DNA of 64,000 bases from DASSBR01 sp035688265 (GCA_035688265.1 DASSNE010000021.1:3190-67189); one strand, 5' to 3'. Counted from the stretch's first letter, positions 1 through 9,262 are shown. Numbers and translations: made by a program. Notes: a model not told the origin generated them from the sequence alone.

Positions 1-732
1 CTGGAGACGCCGCGCCACGTCGAATTCCAGGTGCTGGCAGACGGCAAGAACCACGCGATTCACCTGGGCGAGCGCGACTGTTCGATGCAGCGGCGCCACC
101 AGAAAGTCGTCGAGGAAGCGCCCGCCCCGGGCATCACGGAAAAGCAACGGCGCACCATCGGCGAGCGCTGTGTGGAGGCGTGCCTCGAAATCGGCTATCG
201 CGGCGCCGGTACGTTCGAGTTTCTGTACCAGGACGGCCAGTTCTATTTCATCGAAATGAACACCCGCATTCAGGTCGAGCATCCGGTGACGGAATTCATC
301 ACCGGCGTCGACCTGGTCCGCGAGCAGATCCGGATTGCGGCGGGCGAGCCGTTTACGTTGCGGCAGAAGGATATCGAGATCCGGGGCCACGCGTTCGAGT
401 GCCGCATCAACGCAGAAGATCCGCACAACTTCACGCCGTCGCCGGGGCCGGTGACCAACTGGCACGCGCCGGGCGGTCCGGGTATTCGCGTCGACTCGCA
501 CATTTACTCCGGCTACACCGTGCCGCCGTTCTACGATTCGCTGATCGGCAAGCTGATCGCCTACGGCGACACGCGCGAAACGGCGCTGGCGCGGATGCGC
601 ACCGCGCTGGCCGAGATTATCGTTGAAGGCATCAAGACCAACGTGCCGCTGCACCAGGACATCTTTACCGACTCAGCGTTCGCGCAGGGCGGCGTGAGCA
701 TTCACTACCTGGAAAAGAAGCTGGGGTTGTAG
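1..732 (+). CDS. accC: Biotin carboxylase subunit of acetyl-CoA carboxylase (3' part)
   Basis: This is the C-terminal 243 residues of AccC; the reading frame is open at the window edge, so the start lies upstream. AccC uses ATP and bicarbonate to carboxylate biotin on AccB, the first committed step of fatty acid synthesis, in the cytoplasm. The biotin carboxylase signature with the catalytic stretch EMNTRIQVEHPVTE is visible in the ATP-grasp domain, followed by the C-terminal biotin carboxylase domain (RGHAFECRINAEDP, FTPSPG, YDSLIGKLIAYG). The full family length is about 450 residues, so roughly the first 200 are missing. The next gene is prmA, as is common in gammaproteobacteria. Identification is firm. 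Confidence 0.96.
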   Translation: METPRHVEFQVLADGKNHAIHLGERDCSMQRRHQKVVEEAPAPGITEKQRRTIGERCVEACLEIGYRGAGTFEFLYQDGQFYFIEMNTRIQVEHPVTEFITGVDLVREQIRIAAGEPFTLRQKDIEIRGHAFECRINAEDPHNFTPSPGPVTNWHAPGGPGIRVDSHIYSGYTVPPFYDSLIGKLIAYGDTRETALARMRTALAEIIVEGIKTNVPLHQDIFTDSAFAQGGVSIHYLEKKLGL

Positions 733-735
733 AAA

Positions 736-860
736 GAAATCCCCCTCCAGCTCCCCCTTCCGGCCTGCGGCCGCAAAGGGGAGGGCAAGAGCGGCCCGAC
801 GCTTCTTGCCCTCCCCTTTGGTCGCGAAGCGGCGAAGGGGGAGTTGGAGGGGGATTCTTC
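736..860. repeat. Long imperfect inverted repeat between accC and prmA
   Basis: Two segments of each arm are complementary. The outer arms are 736-760 (ATCCCCCTCCAGCTCCCCC core) and 834-860. The inner arms are about 774-792 (AAAGGGGAGGGCAAGAGC) and 801-818. Together they could fold the accC-prmA leader into a large stem, acting as an attenuator or mRNA-stability element. It looks like a dispersed intergenic repeat rather than a gene. It ends only about 17 bases before the prmA start. Confidence 0.75.
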
Positions 861-876
861 GGCAGCTGAATTATCG

Positions 877-1764
877 ATGGCCTGGAAAGAACTGCGATTT
901 GCATTGGGTAAGCTCGACGCGGAATGCGTCGAGACGGCGCTCGAAGGCGTCGGCGCGGCGGCGGTCACGCTGGAAGATGCGGCCGACGATGCGCTGCTCG
1001 AACCCGCTCCCGGCGAGCACCCCTTGTGGCCCAGCAGCCGGGTCCGCGCGCTGTTCGACGCGCGCTGCAATCTGGATGAGGTAATCGCCGCGCTGCGTGC
1101 ACGACTGAATTTTGCTGAGTCGGCCGGTTTCGAGATCACCGCCGTCGAAGACCGGCAATGGGAGACGGCCTGGCGGCAGGATTTCAATCCGATGCGCTTC
1201 GGCCGGCGCCTCTGGGTCTGCCCGACCGGCGAAACCGCGCCGGCGGACGCCATCGTCATCCATCTCGATCCGGGCCTGGCCTTCGGCACCGGCACACACC
1301 CCACCACCGCGCTTTGCCTGGACTGGCTGGACCACACGCCGCTCGACGGCGCGACCGTGATCGACTACGGCTGCGGCTCCGGCATTCTCGCAATCGCCGC
1401 CGCCAAACTGGGCGCGGCGCGCGTGATCGCCGTCGATCACGACCCACAGGCGTTGACGGCCACGCGCGGCAACGCGGCCGCAAACGACGTCATGGCGGTG
1501 ATCGAAACCGTCGCACCGGCGGCGCTGAACGCGTCCATTGCCGATGTCGTGGTCGCCAACATCCTGGCACGACCGCTGATTGAGCTGGCGAAACATTTCG
1601 CGGCGCTGCTCGGCGATGACGGTCGCCTGGCGCTGTCCGGACTGCTGGCGCCGCAATGCGCTCAGGTCGCTGCCGCTTACGCACGGTGGTTCGCCATGAA
1701 TGACGCTATACTGCGGGACGACTGGGCGCTGCTCGAAGGCCGGCGCCACCCTGTGACTGACTGA
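877..1764 (+). CDS. prmA: Ribosomal protein L11 methyltransferase
   Basis: PrmA transfers methyl groups from S-adenosylmethionine to ribosomal protein L11 in the cytoplasm. The protein is 295 residues, close to the usual ~293. It opens with MAWKELRF, typical of the L11-binding N-terminal domain. The methyltransferase part shows DYGCGSGILAIAAAKLGA (motif I) and VANILARPL, the NxL[A/C]xP-like catalytic region. The ATG at 877 is preferred over a TTG at 844 because 844 lies inside the inverted repeat and adds eleven unconserved residues. It probably belongs with accC and the following zinc-ribbon gene. Confidence 0.95.
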   Translation: MAWKELRFALGKLDAECVETALEGVGAAAVTLEDAADDALLEPAPGEHPLWPSSRVRALFDARCNLDEVIAALRARLNFAESAGFEITAVEDRQWETAWRQDFNPMRFGRRLWVCPTGETAPADAIVIHLDPGLAFGTGTHPTTALCLDWLDHTPLDGATVIDYGCGSGILAIAAAKLGAARVIAVDHDPQALTATRGNAAANDVMAVIETVAPAALNASIADVVVANILARPLIELAKHFAALLGDDGRLALSGLLAPQCAQVAAAYARWFAMNDAILRDDWALLEGRRHPVTD

Positions 1765-1774
1765 TCAGATCGCC

Positions 1775-2665
1775 ATGTTCACCCGCTGCACCAACTGCAA
1801 TACCTGGTTCCGCCTCGGTCAGAACGACATCCGGACGGCGCACGGCGAAGTGCGCTGCGGCGCGTGCGGCGCACGGTTCAACGCGCTTGCGAGTCTGTGC
1901 GAGGAGTTGCCGGCCGCTGCCCTGGAAGGCATCGCCGCCGAACCAGTCCGGCCGGCCGAGCCGCCTGCGCCGCCGCCGGCCGAGCCAGTGATCGACGAGC
2001 AGGTCGGGGCCTGGTCGGAGCCGGCGCCTGCCGACGCGCCGCCGGAGGTGGTCTTCGAGCCTGAACCTGCTCCGGAAGATCCGGAGACCCTCGCCGAGGA
2101 AGTCCAGGCGCACGAGACGGAGATTCCGCCCGCGCCCGCGACGCCGGAAAAGCGCCGCCGGCGCGTACCAAGATGGGTGTGGTGGACGGCCGGAAGCGTT
2201 ATTCTGCTCGCCGTGCTGATCAGCCAGGGGATCATCTACGGCCATGCCGCGCTGCGCGCCAACCCGCTGACGCGTGGCGTGATCGAAAGCCTGTACAGCG
2301 CATTCGGCCATCCGCTGCCGCCGCGCCACGACATTAACGCGCTGACGATTACGGCCGCGCAGGTATCCACCACGCCGGCCGCGCCCGGCGCGCTCATTCT
2401 GACGGCGGCACTGACGAACAAGGCGGATTTCGCCCAAGCCTGGCCGCAGTTGCGGGTGGTGCTGACGGATCGTTTCGGCAGCGTGGTGGGGCGCGGCCTG
2501 TTTGGCCCACGCGATTATCTTCCCGCGCACGACGCGGACAAGCTGGCGGCCGGGGCGACACAGCCGGTGCGGCTGAAGCTGGCCGATCCCGGCAGCAACG
2601 CCGTTGGATTCGTGGTCGTGCCGTGTCTGGAGAAGGATACCGGCCCGGTCTGCGCCGGCGACTGA
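1775..2665 (+). CDS. Zinc-ribbon DUF3426 single-pass membrane protein
   Basis: The protein has 296 residues. The N-terminus is an MJ0042-type zinc finger with two CxxC pairs (CTNC and CGAC, residues 5-36). A Pro/Ala/Glu-rich linker follows, then a basic stretch and one membrane segment near residues 133-153 (WVWWTAGSVILLAVLISQG). The C-terminal domain of about 130 residues is DUF3426-like and ends with two cysteines' worth of conserved tail (VVPCLEKDTGPVC). It starts 10 bp after prmA, the usual position of this family in gammaproteobacteria. Its molecular role is not established; topology suggests a cytoplasmic zinc finger and an external domain. It ends 2 bp from the convergent polysaccharide gene. 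Confidence 0.85.
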   Translation: MFTRCTNCNTWFRLGQNDIRTAHGEVRCGACGARFNALASLCEELPAAALEGIAAEPVRPAEPPAPPPAEPVIDEQVGAWSEPAPADAPPEVVFEPEPAPEDPETLAEEVQAHETEIPPAPATPEKRRRRVPRWVWWTAGSVILLAVLISQGIIYGHAALRANPLTRGVIESLYSAFGHPLPPRHDINALTITAAQVSTTPAAPGALILTAALTNKADFAQAWPQLRVVLTDRFGSVVGRGLFGPRDYLPAHDADKLAAGATQPVRLKLADPGSNAVGFVVVPCLEKDTGPVCAGD

Positions 2666-2666
2666 C

Positions 2667-4553
2667 TTACTTCACGACGCGCAACGGCGCCGCACCCTGG
2701 GGCTTGACCGGCTGGCGCGGCTGGTACTGCGGCACCAACGCCTGCATCGCCTGAATCAGCGCCGCCGCGTCGGCGCTGGTCGCGGCGCGTTCCAGCACGC
2801 TCATCGGTTGTTCCAGCGCCTCCATCTTCATCCCGTCGCAACTCGCCAGCAGCAGCTTCGGATGCGTGGTGCCCTGCAGCGTTTCGTCCTTGTAAAACAG
2901 CTCTTCGTGCATCTTTTCGCCGGGGCGCAGGCCGGTGTAGGCGATCTCGACGTCGCGGCCGGGCGTCAGGCCGGACAGCCGGATCAGCTTGTGGGCGAGA
3001 TCGCGAATGCGGATCGGCTGACCCATGTCGAGCACGAAAATCTCGCCGCCGTGACCCATCGCGCCGGCCTGCAGAATCAGCGACACCGCCTCGGCAATGG
3101 TCATGAAAAAACGCGTCACGTCGGCGTGCGTCACCGTCACCGGACCGCCCGCCTTGATCTGGCGCTCGAAATGCGGCACCACGGAGCCGGTCGAGCCGAG
3201 CACGTTGCCGAACCGCGTGGTGATGAAACGCGTACCCGTCTCGCGCCCCAGCGCCTGGCAGTACAGCTCGGCGATACGCTTCGACGCACCCATTACGCTG
3301 GTCGGATTGACGGTCTTGTCGGTCGAGATCAGGACGAAGTGCCCGATGCCCGCCCTGGCCGCCGCGTCCGCAACTCGTTTGGTGCCGAACACGTTGTTCC
3401 ATACGCCTTCGATCGGATTGTCCTCGACCATCGGCACGTGCTTATAGGCGGCGGCGTGAAAGACGATTTCCGGCGCATATCGGCGGAAAAGCGGCTCGAC
3501 CACCGCGCTGCCGCGAATGTCCCCGAGCACCTTGACGAACTTCACCGGCTGCTTGCGCGCCAGCAGTTCCTGCTCGATCCGGTACAGGTTGTATTCGCTG
3601 TGGTCGACGATAATCAGCAGTTCCGGCTCGCGGTCGGCGAGCTGTCGGCACAGTTCCGAGCCGATCGAGCCGCCGCCGCCGGTCACCAGAATCCGCCGAC
3701 CCTTGATGAAATCCGACACCTGCCGCTGATCCAGGCAGATCGGCTCGCGGCCGAGCAAATCCTCGACCGTCACCGGCCGCATCTGGGAGGCTTCGAGGCG
3801 GCCATTGGCGAGCTGGCCGAGCGGCGGCAGAATCCGGCAGCGCGCGCCGGCCTCGGCACACACGCGCACGATCCGCTCCAGCTTGCGGCGCGGCACCTTC
3901 GCCATCGCCACCAGCACCACGTCGATTTCAAGCCCCTGGATCAGATCGCCGAGCGCATCCAGTTGGCCCGCCACCCGCACGCCATGGATTTCGTAGCCCT
4001 GCTTGCGCTTGTCATCGTCGACCAGCGCCACCGGTGCGAACGGCCCGTGCCGGATCAGGTCGCGAATCAGCGTTTCGCCGGCGTGCCCGGCGCCGACGAT
4101 CAGCGCGCGCTCGAGATCGACGCGCATCGGCTTGAAATGGCGGTCCTTGAGAATCCGGTAGCCGAGCCGCATCGAGCCGGTGCCGAGGCCGAGCAGCACC
4201 GGGTACAGCACCAGCACCGAACGCGGAATACCGTGCAGGCGCAGAAACAGCGCGACGCCGAGGGCGGTACCCAAGCCACCGAGCGCGACTGCCTTGGCGA
4301 TGCGCGCGAGATCGGGCAGCGAGGCGAAACGCCAGATGCCCCGGTAGCAGCCGAAAAACCAGAACGTCAGCGCGTGCAGCGGCAGCGCGATGGCCGCTGT
4401 CAGGATCATGCCGTCGAAAAAGCCGTCGGGGATCGGTTCGAGGTTGAACCGGAGCCAGTAGGCGAGAAACACGCTCGCCGGCACCCACGCCAGATCGTGC
4501 ACCACCACGATCCAGCGGCGGCGCAGCGCCAGCATCGCCTGGGCGAAGTTCAT
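2667..4553 (-). CDS. WbpM/CapD-like nucleotide-sugar 4,6-dehydratase
   Basis: This 628-residue membrane-anchored enzyme of the WbpM/FlaA1/CapD family probably converts UDP-GlcNAc to a 4-keto-6-deoxy intermediate for polysaccharide building blocks. Four N-terminal membrane segments (residues ~15-125) precede a first Rossmann-like domain (GAGHAG at 154-159). The catalytic domain has the dinucleotide motif TGGGGSIGSE (291-300), ISTDK (409-413) and M421-x3-K425. Methionine in place of the usual SDR tyrosine is the Ser-Met-Lys variant known from WbpM, so it is expected here and is not damage. It overlaps the upstream glycosyltransferase by 4 bp (ATGA) and is the last gene of the locus. Substrate is inferred from the family. 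Confidence 0.9.
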   Translation of the reverse strand: MNFAQAMLALRRRWIVVVHDLAWVPASVFLAYWLRFNLEPIPDGFFDGMILTAAIALPLHALTFWFFGCYRGIWRFASLPDLARIAKAVALGGLGTALGVALFLRLHGIPRSVLVLYPVLLGLGTGSMRLGYRILKDRHFKPMRVDLERALIVGAGHAGETLIRDLIRHGPFAPVALVDDDKRKQGYEIHGVRVAGQLDALGDLIQGLEIDVVLVAMAKVPRRKLERIVRVCAEAGARCRILPPLGQLANGRLEASQMRPVTVEDLLGREPICLDQRQVSDFIKGRRILVTGGGGSIGSELCRQLADREPELLIIVDHSEYNLYRIEQELLARKQPVKFVKVLGDIRGSAVVEPLFRRYAPEIVFHAAAYKHVPMVEDNPIEGVWNNVFGTKRVADAAARAGIGHFVLISTDKTVNPTSVMGASKRIAELYCQALGRETGTRFITTRFGNVLGSTGSVVPHFERQIKAGGPVTVTHADVTRFFMTIAEAVSLILQAGAMGHGGEIFVLDMGQPIRIRDLAHKLIRLSGLTPGRDVEIAYTGLRPGEKMHEELFYKDETLQGTTHPKLLLASCDGMKMEALEQPMSVLERAATSADAAALIQAMQALVPQYQPRQPVKPQGAAPLRVVK

Positions 4554-5578
4554 GCTGCGTTACCCGCGCACGCGGCAACGGACCGCGTCACCGCGATTCC
4601 CAGCATTGTGTAAATCAGAATCCACCCCAACAAAATCGCTGCCCCCACAGGATTTGCGTCGTATGCACACACGAGGATAGCAGAGCCGGCGCAGCTTGTC
4701 ATAAGGATATATTCCCGGAGCACCGTGCGCCGGTGGCCCCAGCCTGCCCGGACCAGCCGCTGGTAGGCATGCACCCGATGCGCCTGCCACGGCTTTTCAC
4801 CCGTCGCGGTGCGGCGCAGCAATGTCCAGGTCGCATCGACGACGAAGGGCGAAAACACCAGCACGCCGACCCAGAATGGGAACACATCGGCGCGCGCGCC
4901 CCACAGCGTGAACAAGCCGGCGAGAAAGCCGAGCGTGCCGGAACCGACGTCGCCCATGAAGATACGGGCGGGCGGAAAATTGAATAGCAGGAAGCCGGCG
5001 GTCGCCGCGGCTACGCACAGGCTGAACCACGCAAAAACGGGAGCTCCTGCCAGCCAGCCCAGCACTGCGAAAGCACCGAAGCCCAACACGGCCATGCCGC
5101 CGGCTAGGCCGTCAATGCCATCCATGAAGTTGTACAGGTTCAACATCCATATCAAATAGAGAATGCTACCAGCGAGGGCAAGCCAATTCGGGAGCACCAG
5201 TTCCCAAAACGGAAAATCCAGCCGGTGCAGCGCGACGCCGCCGCCGATAACAATGGCCGCGGCGGCGGCGACATGTACCGCGAGACGGGCCGCCACTGGC
5301 GCGCCGCGGACGTCATCGACAAGGGAGATCGCAGCGACTGCCAGCACACACACCGCAAGCCACAGCGGCCCGCCCGGAAGGGTAGCGGCCAGCGCGCCGC
5401 CGCCTGCGGCAAACCCGAGTACGATCGCGACACCGCCGGAGCGCGGACGCGGTATGGCATGCAGTGAGCGAGCGTTGGGATGATCGAGAATCGCCCAGCG
5501 ACCCCGGTAGCGGACCAGCCGGGCGGTCAAAAGTGCGCTGACGAGCAGCGCAATGATCGGGCTCCAAAACACAAGCAT
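4550..5578 (-). CDS. Undecaprenyl-phosphate sugar-1-phosphate transferase, WecA/WbpL family
   Basis: This 342-residue polytopic protein of glycosyltransferase family 4 likely starts repeat-unit or primer synthesis by moving an N-acetylhexosamine-1-phosphate onto undecaprenyl phosphate in the inner membrane. Family motifs visible are SLVDDVRG, NLYNFMDGIDGLAGG, GDVGSG and the cytoplasmic HRVHAYQRL loop. About ten or eleven hydrophobic segments cover the length. It lies between an epimerase-like gene and the WbpM-like gene, the same order as wbpV-wbpL-wbpM in Pseudomonas. The sugar used cannot be read from sequence. Confidence 0.92.
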   Translation of the reverse strand: MLVFWSPIIALLVSALLTARLVRYRGRWAILDHPNARSLHAIPRPRSGGVAIVLGFAAGGGALAATLPGGPLWLAVCVLAVAAISLVDDVRGAPVAARLAVHVAAAAAIVIGGGVALHRLDFPFWELVLPNWLALAGSILYLIWMLNLYNFMDGIDGLAGGMAVLGFGAFAVLGWLAGAPVFAWFSLCVAAATAGFLLFNFPPARIFMGDVGSGTLGFLAGLFTLWGARADVFPFWVGVLVFSPFVVDATWTLLRRTATGEKPWQAHRVHAYQRLVRAGWGHRRTVLREYILMTSCAGSAILVCAYDANPVGAAILLGWILIYTMLGIAVTRSVAACAGNAA

Positions 5579-5620
5579 GGTATCTGCACAACTTTGCCGG
5601 GCGCGCTTATTGTGCCGGAA

Positions 5621-6493
5621 TTAGTCGCGCGGCGGGCGCTCCTGGCCGAAATCGGGTCGGAACGGCCTCGGCCGGTAATCGAAATCCTGCGCCGCCTCGG
5701 TAAGATCGAAGGCCATGTCCTGATTCATTCTGTCGGCCATGGCTGCATTCAGATACCGGTATCGAGGCACGATCCGTGCCGTCGCCAGCGCGGCGCCCAA
5801 CAGCGACGGCGGAATGCGCACGCAGCGCGGTTTTTTGCCGAGCGCGAGGAAAATCCGCGCCACCATGCCCCGGTAGCTTAGAACTTCACCGCCGGCGAGG
5901 TTATAGGTCCGGCGGTAGGTATTCGCGTTCGTCAGCACGGCCCCGCACGCTTGCGCCAGGTCGGCGGCGTGCACCGGCTGCCGCTGTCCGCCCGCTTCGC
6001 CGACCAGCGGGAAAAAGCCGAACCGGCTGACGAAGCGGGCGATCAGCGCGACGTTCTTGTCGTTTGTGCCGTCGTAAATCATGGTCGGCCGAAACAGCGT
6101 CCAGGCAACTGAGCGCGCGTCGCATTGCCGGCGAAAGGCCGCCTCGGCCTCAAGCAACCGCGCCGCCGCGGCCTTTTCGCGCGGATCGGTGGAACTTTGC
6201 TTCGTCAGCGCGCCGGTGGAACTGAAGGCGACGAGCCGCTGAACGCGCGGCAAATGGCCCTGCGCCAGTACCTCGACCGTCACGCCCAGAGGCGCCAGCG
6301 ATACGACTGTCCGGGCAGCCACGACCTCCTCCAGCCGCCGATGTGCAATGTCCGCCTGACACCAACGCGCAGGCGGCGCTTCCGCCGGCACGTGCCGGCT
6401 CACCGCCGTCACCTCGAAGCCGTACCCTTGCAATTGCGGCAGCAGAAAGCGCCCGATCTGGCTGCTCGCACCGATGACGAGCACGGCGCTCAT
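5621..6493 (-). CDS. NAD(P)-dependent epimerase/dehydratase-like protein (WbpV-like position)
   Basis: A 290-residue extended/atypical short-chain dehydrogenase. The N-terminal Rossmann motif is GASSQIGRFL (residues 8-17), with FSSTGA further on and a FRPTMIYDGTND segment typical of nucleotide-sugar epimerases. There is no clear YxxxK: the place is taken by a segment around STDPREKAAAARLLEAE, so activity may rely on a variant site. It probably modifies a UDP-sugar in the cytoplasm. It overlaps the upstream glycosyltransferase by 4 bp and precedes the WecA/WbpL-like gene by 42 bp. Confidence 0.78.
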   Translation of the reverse strand: MSAVLVIGASSQIGRFLLPQLQGYGFEVTAVSRHVPAEAPPARWCQADIAHRRLEEVVAARTVVSLAPLGVTVEVLAQGHLPRVQRLVAFSSTGALTKQSSTDPREKAAAARLLEAEAAFRRQCDARSVAWTLFRPTMIYDGTNDKNVALIARFVSRFGFFPLVGEAGGQRQPVHAADLAQACGAVLTNANTYRRTYNLAGGEVLSYRGMVARIFLALGKKPRCVRIPPSLLGAALATARIVPRYRYLNAAMADRMNQDMAFDLTEAAQDFDYRPRPFRPDFGQERPPRD

Positions 6494-7647
6494 TGCCGAC
6501 GCGCCGCCAGCACGTTGCGATACACCGCCAGCGTGCGCTCTGTGAAGCGTTCGAGCGTAAATTCAGCGCACACGCGAGCGTAGCCCTGCTCACCCAGGCG
6601 GCGCGCCTCATCGGAGTCATCGAGCAGCCTGTTGACTGCCCGCGAAAGCGCATCGACATTGTCCGGCGGCACAGTCAGCCCTTCCCGACCGTCGCGCGCG
6701 ACCCACGCGACACCGCCATGGATCGAGGTGTTAACGACCGGCTTTGCACACGCCATTGCTTCGAGCTGAACCATCCCGAACGCCTCGTTGCGGCCCACCG
6801 ACGGCAGCACCAGCATGCGGCATGCGTGCATCAGCGTCTTGAGCTGATCCGCGCTCGCGTGCTCTTCGAACGTTACCCGGGAAGCGACGCCCAGCGTCTC
6901 GGCCAGCCGCTGCAGCCCGCTCCGGAGCGGGCCGGTGCCGACGATCGTCAACTGTCCGTCGACCCCCGGCATCGCACGAATCAGGTTCTCGAAGCCCTTG
7001 TACGGCACGAGCCGGCCAACGGCGAGGATCAGCCGCGGGTGTTTCGCGCGCAGCCGGTCAATGCGTTCAACCTGCTCAGACTCAACCGAAGCCCATGCGG
7101 CTACATTGATCCCGTATGGCACCACTTCACATTTGCTGCGAAAGTCGCTGAGAATCGGCGACTGCTCGATATGGAACGGTGTAGCGGCGATGATGCGGTC
7201 GGCCCGCCGCAGACAGCGCCGGATGAACGGCGCAAGCAGTCGGCCGGTGCGCCGCTGCGCAACAATATCGCTGTGCCAATGCACAACCAGCGCCGTGCCG
7301 CTCGGAAACCACAGGCTGGTCGCCAGATCGGCGAGCGGGAACGGATAGTGATAATCGACGATGTCGACGCGGCGTGCTCCGGTCCAGAACCAGAAGGGCA
7401 GCGTCGGCGCGACCGGCAGCGCCATCAATTGCCCGGCAGAACTCGTTCGTTGTACCGGCACGCCGTCGACAACTTCCGATCGCCCGAGCCCCCTTTCCGC
7501 GGCAACCAGCACGCTTGCATCGACGTCATTTCGCAGCCCCTTTACCAACGCTTCGATGACCGAAATGATCCCGCCACGAAATGGCAGATAAAGCTTGAAG
7601 ACGTGCAGGACGCGCACGTCAGTGCGAAGCGCTGACCAGGATGTCAT
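6490..7647 (-). CDS. Family 4 glycosyltransferase
   Basis: A GT-B retaining glycosyltransferase of 385 residues that probably adds one sugar to the polysaccharide repeat on the cytoplasmic face. The N-terminal half begins VRVLHVFKLYLPFRGGI, and the C-terminal half has ILAVGRLVPYKGFENLI and the EX7E-type site NEAFGMVQLEAMACAKPVV. The ATG at 7647 has GGAGG three bases upstream and overlaps the preceding membrane protein by 29 bp. A GTG at 7617, just after that gene's stop, is an alternative that starts exactly at the conserved domain. Donor and acceptor are unknown. Confidence 0.85.
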   Translation of the reverse strand: MTSWSALRTDVRVLHVFKLYLPFRGGIISVIEALVKGLRNDVDASVLVAAERGLGRSEVVDGVPVQRTSSAGQLMALPVAPTLPFWFWTGARRVDIVDYHYPFPLADLATSLWFPSGTALVVHWHSDIVAQRRTGRLLAPFIRRCLRRADRIIAATPFHIEQSPILSDFRSKCEVVPYGINVAAWASVESEQVERIDRLRAKHPRLILAVGRLVPYKGFENLIRAMPGVDGQLTIVGTGPLRSGLQRLAETLGVASRVTFEEHASADQLKTLMHACRMLVLPSVGRNEAFGMVQLEAMACAKPVVNTSIHGGVAWVARDGREGLTVPPDNVDALSRAVNRLLDDSDEARRLGEQGYARVCAEFTLERFTERTLAVYRNVLAARRQ

Positions 7648-9262
7648 CGGCCTCCAGGCGCGCGCGCTGCAACGCACGCACGCGGTACAGGCCAACCATC
7701 ACCGCGGCCGGGAAGACGCACCAGATGCCGATGCCACCCCAGTCCGCCGGGCCGAACAGTCCGATAATTTCATGCGTAAGTGCGGCACCCTGGCCGGCGT
7801 AGCTCAGGATGTCGAGCTTCGGCGCCTGACCGAAGAATTTGGTGTAAATGTCGAACGTGAGATACACGACCAGCCAGAGGACGAACCAGCCTATAACGAT
7901 GCCTGCGCGCGCGCCGCGCTTGCGCCGGAACGGCAGGCACAGCAAAAAAAGCAGCAATCCCTGTAGCGTCGCCGATAGCACGACCGCGTGCCAATATTCG
8001 CCCAAAATGCCGGCGCCCCAGTAAAGCTCCATCGCGAGTCCGAAGGTAAACCCGGAGAGCAGCAACACGTGCCCATACGTCTCGGGCGCCGCGAGCAGGA
8101 GCTTGCGGATGAACCAGTACGTGACGATTGCAGCCAGCCCCACCACCGTCAGCACCGTCGGCAGGACAACGATGTAGACAACCAGCGCCGCCGCCAGCGC
8201 ATAGACCACCTTGCCATACCAGTGCGGGGAGCGCATAACGCGCTCGCAAAAGCGGAACAGGAACCAGATGCCGGCCAGGCTGCACAGGAAAAACAGAAAT
8301 GAATTAATCACCAGCGCGGTCCGGCCGCCCACCTGGAACAAATTTCGGTACCAGAAAAAAGGTTCGTAGACGAAGCCGGCGGTGACACTGTAGATTCCGG
8401 CTGGTGGCGTTTCGGCAAATAACCACACGGCGTGCCAATTATCGCCTTTTTGCAGTGCGGGCAACTCGAACCGCCGACCGGCTTCGAGAAGCATGCTTGG
8501 CTTGCGCGCGAACGTCTCCGCTATCCGGAACCCCGTCTTCTTGGCGCGTGGCGAATAGATATCGTACACGATGGGCACGCGCGCAAGGCTGTTCGCCGGA
8601 ATCAGGCGCGGCACAAGCTGGTATATCTTCCGCACCCGCGGCAGATCATAATCGACCGTCACCTGCGCGGCCACCGACGGCGCATGCAGAAACACGGAAC
8701 CGTCCCCGGTCATGACATCAATGATGAAATGCAGGTCCTGCGGCGCGCCAAACCGGTAGCGGTAAACATCGATCGGCAGCTTTGCGGCCCAGACGGTTCG
8801 CCCGCCGGCGTCCCTGGCCTTGAATGTCGCCGCCGCCAGCGTCTGCCGGCCGTTTACCGACCGATTCAGCACCACGGCTTTGCGGCTCATGACATCCCAA
8901 TCAAGCAGTTGACCGTCGGCATTGACAACGTGGTAGGTCAACCGCTTTCCGGCGAGCGCGGGGCACGTCGTTGTCACCTGGACCGACAGGGACGGATGCC
9001 GCGCAAGACGCGCATAGTCATAGCGAACGACGCTCTTTTGGTCTTGAACGGCAAGCCGGCAGTGACTGCCGGAGGCTGCCGCAGGCCCGACGGCGATAGC
9101 CGCCACGACACGGTGCTTGATGCTGCTCGCAACGTGGAAACTATCGTCACCGGGCTTGTCCGGAGTGCCGTGCCTCGCGGCGTTAATGGCGTGACCGATC
9201 ACACCCAGCGCCGTCAGCCCGACCAGTACGACAGCGACTACTCGTATCACCCACAGCCTCAT
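7619..9262 (-). CDS. Unrecognised membrane protein with periplasmic beta-rich domain
   Basis: I do not recognise this 547-residue protein. It has one N-terminal membrane segment (residues ~5-25), then about 300 mostly hydrophilic, beta-rich residues that should lie outside the cytoplasm, then six to eight membrane segments (from ~315 to the end, for example LVINSFLFFLCSLAGIWFLF and AGIVIGWFVLWLVVYLTF). Only a few cysteines occur. Its start overlaps the stop of the LtaS-like gene by 4 bp (ATGA), so the two are translationally coupled and probably act together, perhaps as acceptor-binding or transport partner for phosphoglycerol addition. That role is inference. Confidence 0.8.
   Translation of the reverse strand: MRLWVIRVVAVVLVGLTALGVIGHAINAARHGTPDKPGDDSFHVASSIKHRVVAAIAVGPAAASGSHCRLAVQDQKSVVRYDYARLARHPSLSVQVTTTCPALAGKRLTYHVVNADGQLLDWDVMSRKAVVLNRSVNGRQTLAAATFKARDAGGRTVWAAKLPIDVYRYRFGAPQDLHFIIDVMTGDGSVFLHAPSVAAQVTVDYDLPRVRKIYQLVPRLIPANSLARVPIVYDIYSPRAKKTGFRIAETFARKPSMLLEAGRRFELPALQKGDNWHAVWLFAETPPAGIYSVTAGFVYEPFFWYRNLFQVGGRTALVINSFLFFLCSLAGIWFLFRFCERVMRSPHWYGKVVYALAAALVVYIVVLPTVLTVVGLAAIVTYWFIRKLLLAAPETYGHVLLLSGFTFGLAMELYWGAGILGEYWHAVVLSATLQGLLLFLLCLPFRRKRGARAGIVIGWFVLWLVVYLTFDIYTKFFGQAPKLDILSYAGQGAALTHEIIGLFGPADWGGIGIWCVFPAAVMVGLYRVRALQRARLEADDILVSASH

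Noticed and set aside
844..876. TTG start for prmA at 844
   Set aside because: It lies within the inverted repeat and adds a non-conserved tail; MAWKELRF is the family start.
2604..4613. Long plus-strand open frame opposite the WbpM-like gene
   Set aside because: It is the antisense of a high-GC gene with His/Arg-rich, low-complexity translation and no conserved motif; the minus-strand gene has clear family motifs.
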